This document shows positions 63,394 to 64,000 of a stretch of 64,000 nt of DNA, one piece after another. The stretch spans positions 1,347,001-1,411,000 of the forward strand of contig CP126195.1 in assembly GCA_030272155.1 (NCBI GenBank), written 5' to 3'. The stretch is from Tetradesmus obliquus. Taxonomy: Eukaryota; Chlorophyta; Chlorophyceae; Sphaeropleales; Scenedesmaceae. Position numbers and translations under genes: made by a program. The notes beneath the pieces were generated by a model that saw only the letters and a program-made list of their open reading frames with translations, had not been told where the DNA came from and did no database searches. Numbering within the stretch: position 1 is the first letter of the stretch; each line of letters opens with the position of its first letter.

Positions 63394-64000
63394 TGAGCTG
63401 CTTTTGCACATGGATAGATGTGCATTAATGCATTAATCTGCTGTGCTTAAAAGCTGCAGCATGTGTCTGTGGCTCCAGTTCTTGAGGTTTTCGGATCCGC
63501 GCCCTTTTCTCAAACCGAGTGGGGTGCCGTTTTGGGGCTGCTGCAGCGCTCAGGAGGCTTGACAAATATGCATGTTGTGATTTGCTTGCTGTGAGCTGCC
63601 TGCCATGCTGCAGCGTGGAAGTAGTGTTTCGGTGAGACGCACACGATCACGCTGGCAGGCGCAGTGATGGCTGCAACTTTTGTGTGCTGGTTAGCAAAAT
63701 GCGTTTTGCTGCCAGCTGCAAGTTTGGCTGGTGATGGTGATGCTGCAGCTCTGTGACGCCGGCATCATCGGCGCACCTTAAGCCCCTGGCTCCTCGTGTT
63801 GTACTTGCTTGTCAGCGTGAACATGGTGCTTGCTGCTCCTGCTGCTTGTGCAGCTGTCCCGGAGTGGGGTGTCACCCTGTGTTATTTTGGCCGTTTGAAC
63901 CGTCTGTCGCCCGGAGTCAAGCACTAAAACTGTATGCCATTGGCGATATGTGATGGGGCTTGGCCAGCCTTGCACACTGGTGTCGGAGTGCGAACGTGAC
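63394..64000. other. Right-hand edge, no gene supported
   Basis: Should contain the first exon or exons and promoter of the minus-strand STIG1-like gene if they are in the window. I found no hydrophobic signal-peptide-like exon on the minus strand and no plus-strand exon chain. Confidence 0.35.

Noticed and set aside
1-64000. CRISPR arrays, prophage, insertion sequences
   Set aside because: Regular repeats here (183, 126, 131, 206, 248 bp) contain exon ends, not spacer-repeat structure, and no cas, integrase or transposase genes are present.
1-64000. tRNA or rRNA genes
   Set aside because: I did not see a T-loop (GGTTCRANTCC) with a matching acceptor stem or any rRNA-like conserved block; a covariance-model search would be needed to exclude them.

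Overview
This is nuclear DNA of a green alga, most likely a chlorophycean (inference). The evidence is: dense spliceosomal introns with GT-AG ends in every recognisable gene, a plastid-type starch synthase with a transit-peptide-like N-terminus, a plant/animal-type scaffold nucleoporin, secreted proteins rich in R/H-x-LLQ motifs with an algal CBM1-like module, and very abundant (CTG)n/(CAG)n tracts. I see no bacterial operons, phage, CRISPR or organelle genes. All coding calls below were made by joining exons by hand, checking GT-AG ends and codon phase.

Layout. 1-963 (-): fragment of an unrecognised gene. 964-4902: no gene I can support. 4903-5863 (+): two-exon, four-helix membrane protein. 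6971-16076 (+): soluble starch synthase (CBM25/53-like module plus GT5 catalytic core), about 19 exons. 18264-19218 (+): small TATA-driven gene for a single-pass protein, model unresolved. 20931-21960 (+): secreted LysM protein. 23009-27941 (-): TruA-type tRNA pseudouridine synthase, five exons. 28118-28770 (-): C-terminal exons of a TMEM42/EamA-like membrane protein that abuts or overlaps the TruA gene. 30390-31315 and 33933-36656 (+): two secreted proteins whose signal peptides are split by a phase-1 intron at the same place; the second ends in a CBM1-like module. 38618-61698 (+): a complete NUP205/NUP192 scaffold nucleoporin, 35 exons joined in phase to 2252 residues. 62699-~63393 (-): STIG1-like cysteine-rich protein, 5' end missing.

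The most unusual property is shared by nearly all genes. Exon ends have been tandemly duplicated into the neighbouring introns, giving partial 'decoy' exons. Copies upstream of an exon always carry the acceptor plus the exon's 5' part. Copies downstream always carry the exon's 3' part plus the donor. I count about 50 such partial copies in NUP205 alone and about 25 more in the starch synthase and TruA genes. Some arrays are metronomic (183 bp x4, 126 bp x5, 131 bp, 206 bp, 248 bp). The gene still reads through because only the copy joined to the rest of the exon is used. I do not know of a description of this as a genome-wide architecture; it is the best candidate here for something new, with assembly artefact as the main alternative to exclude.
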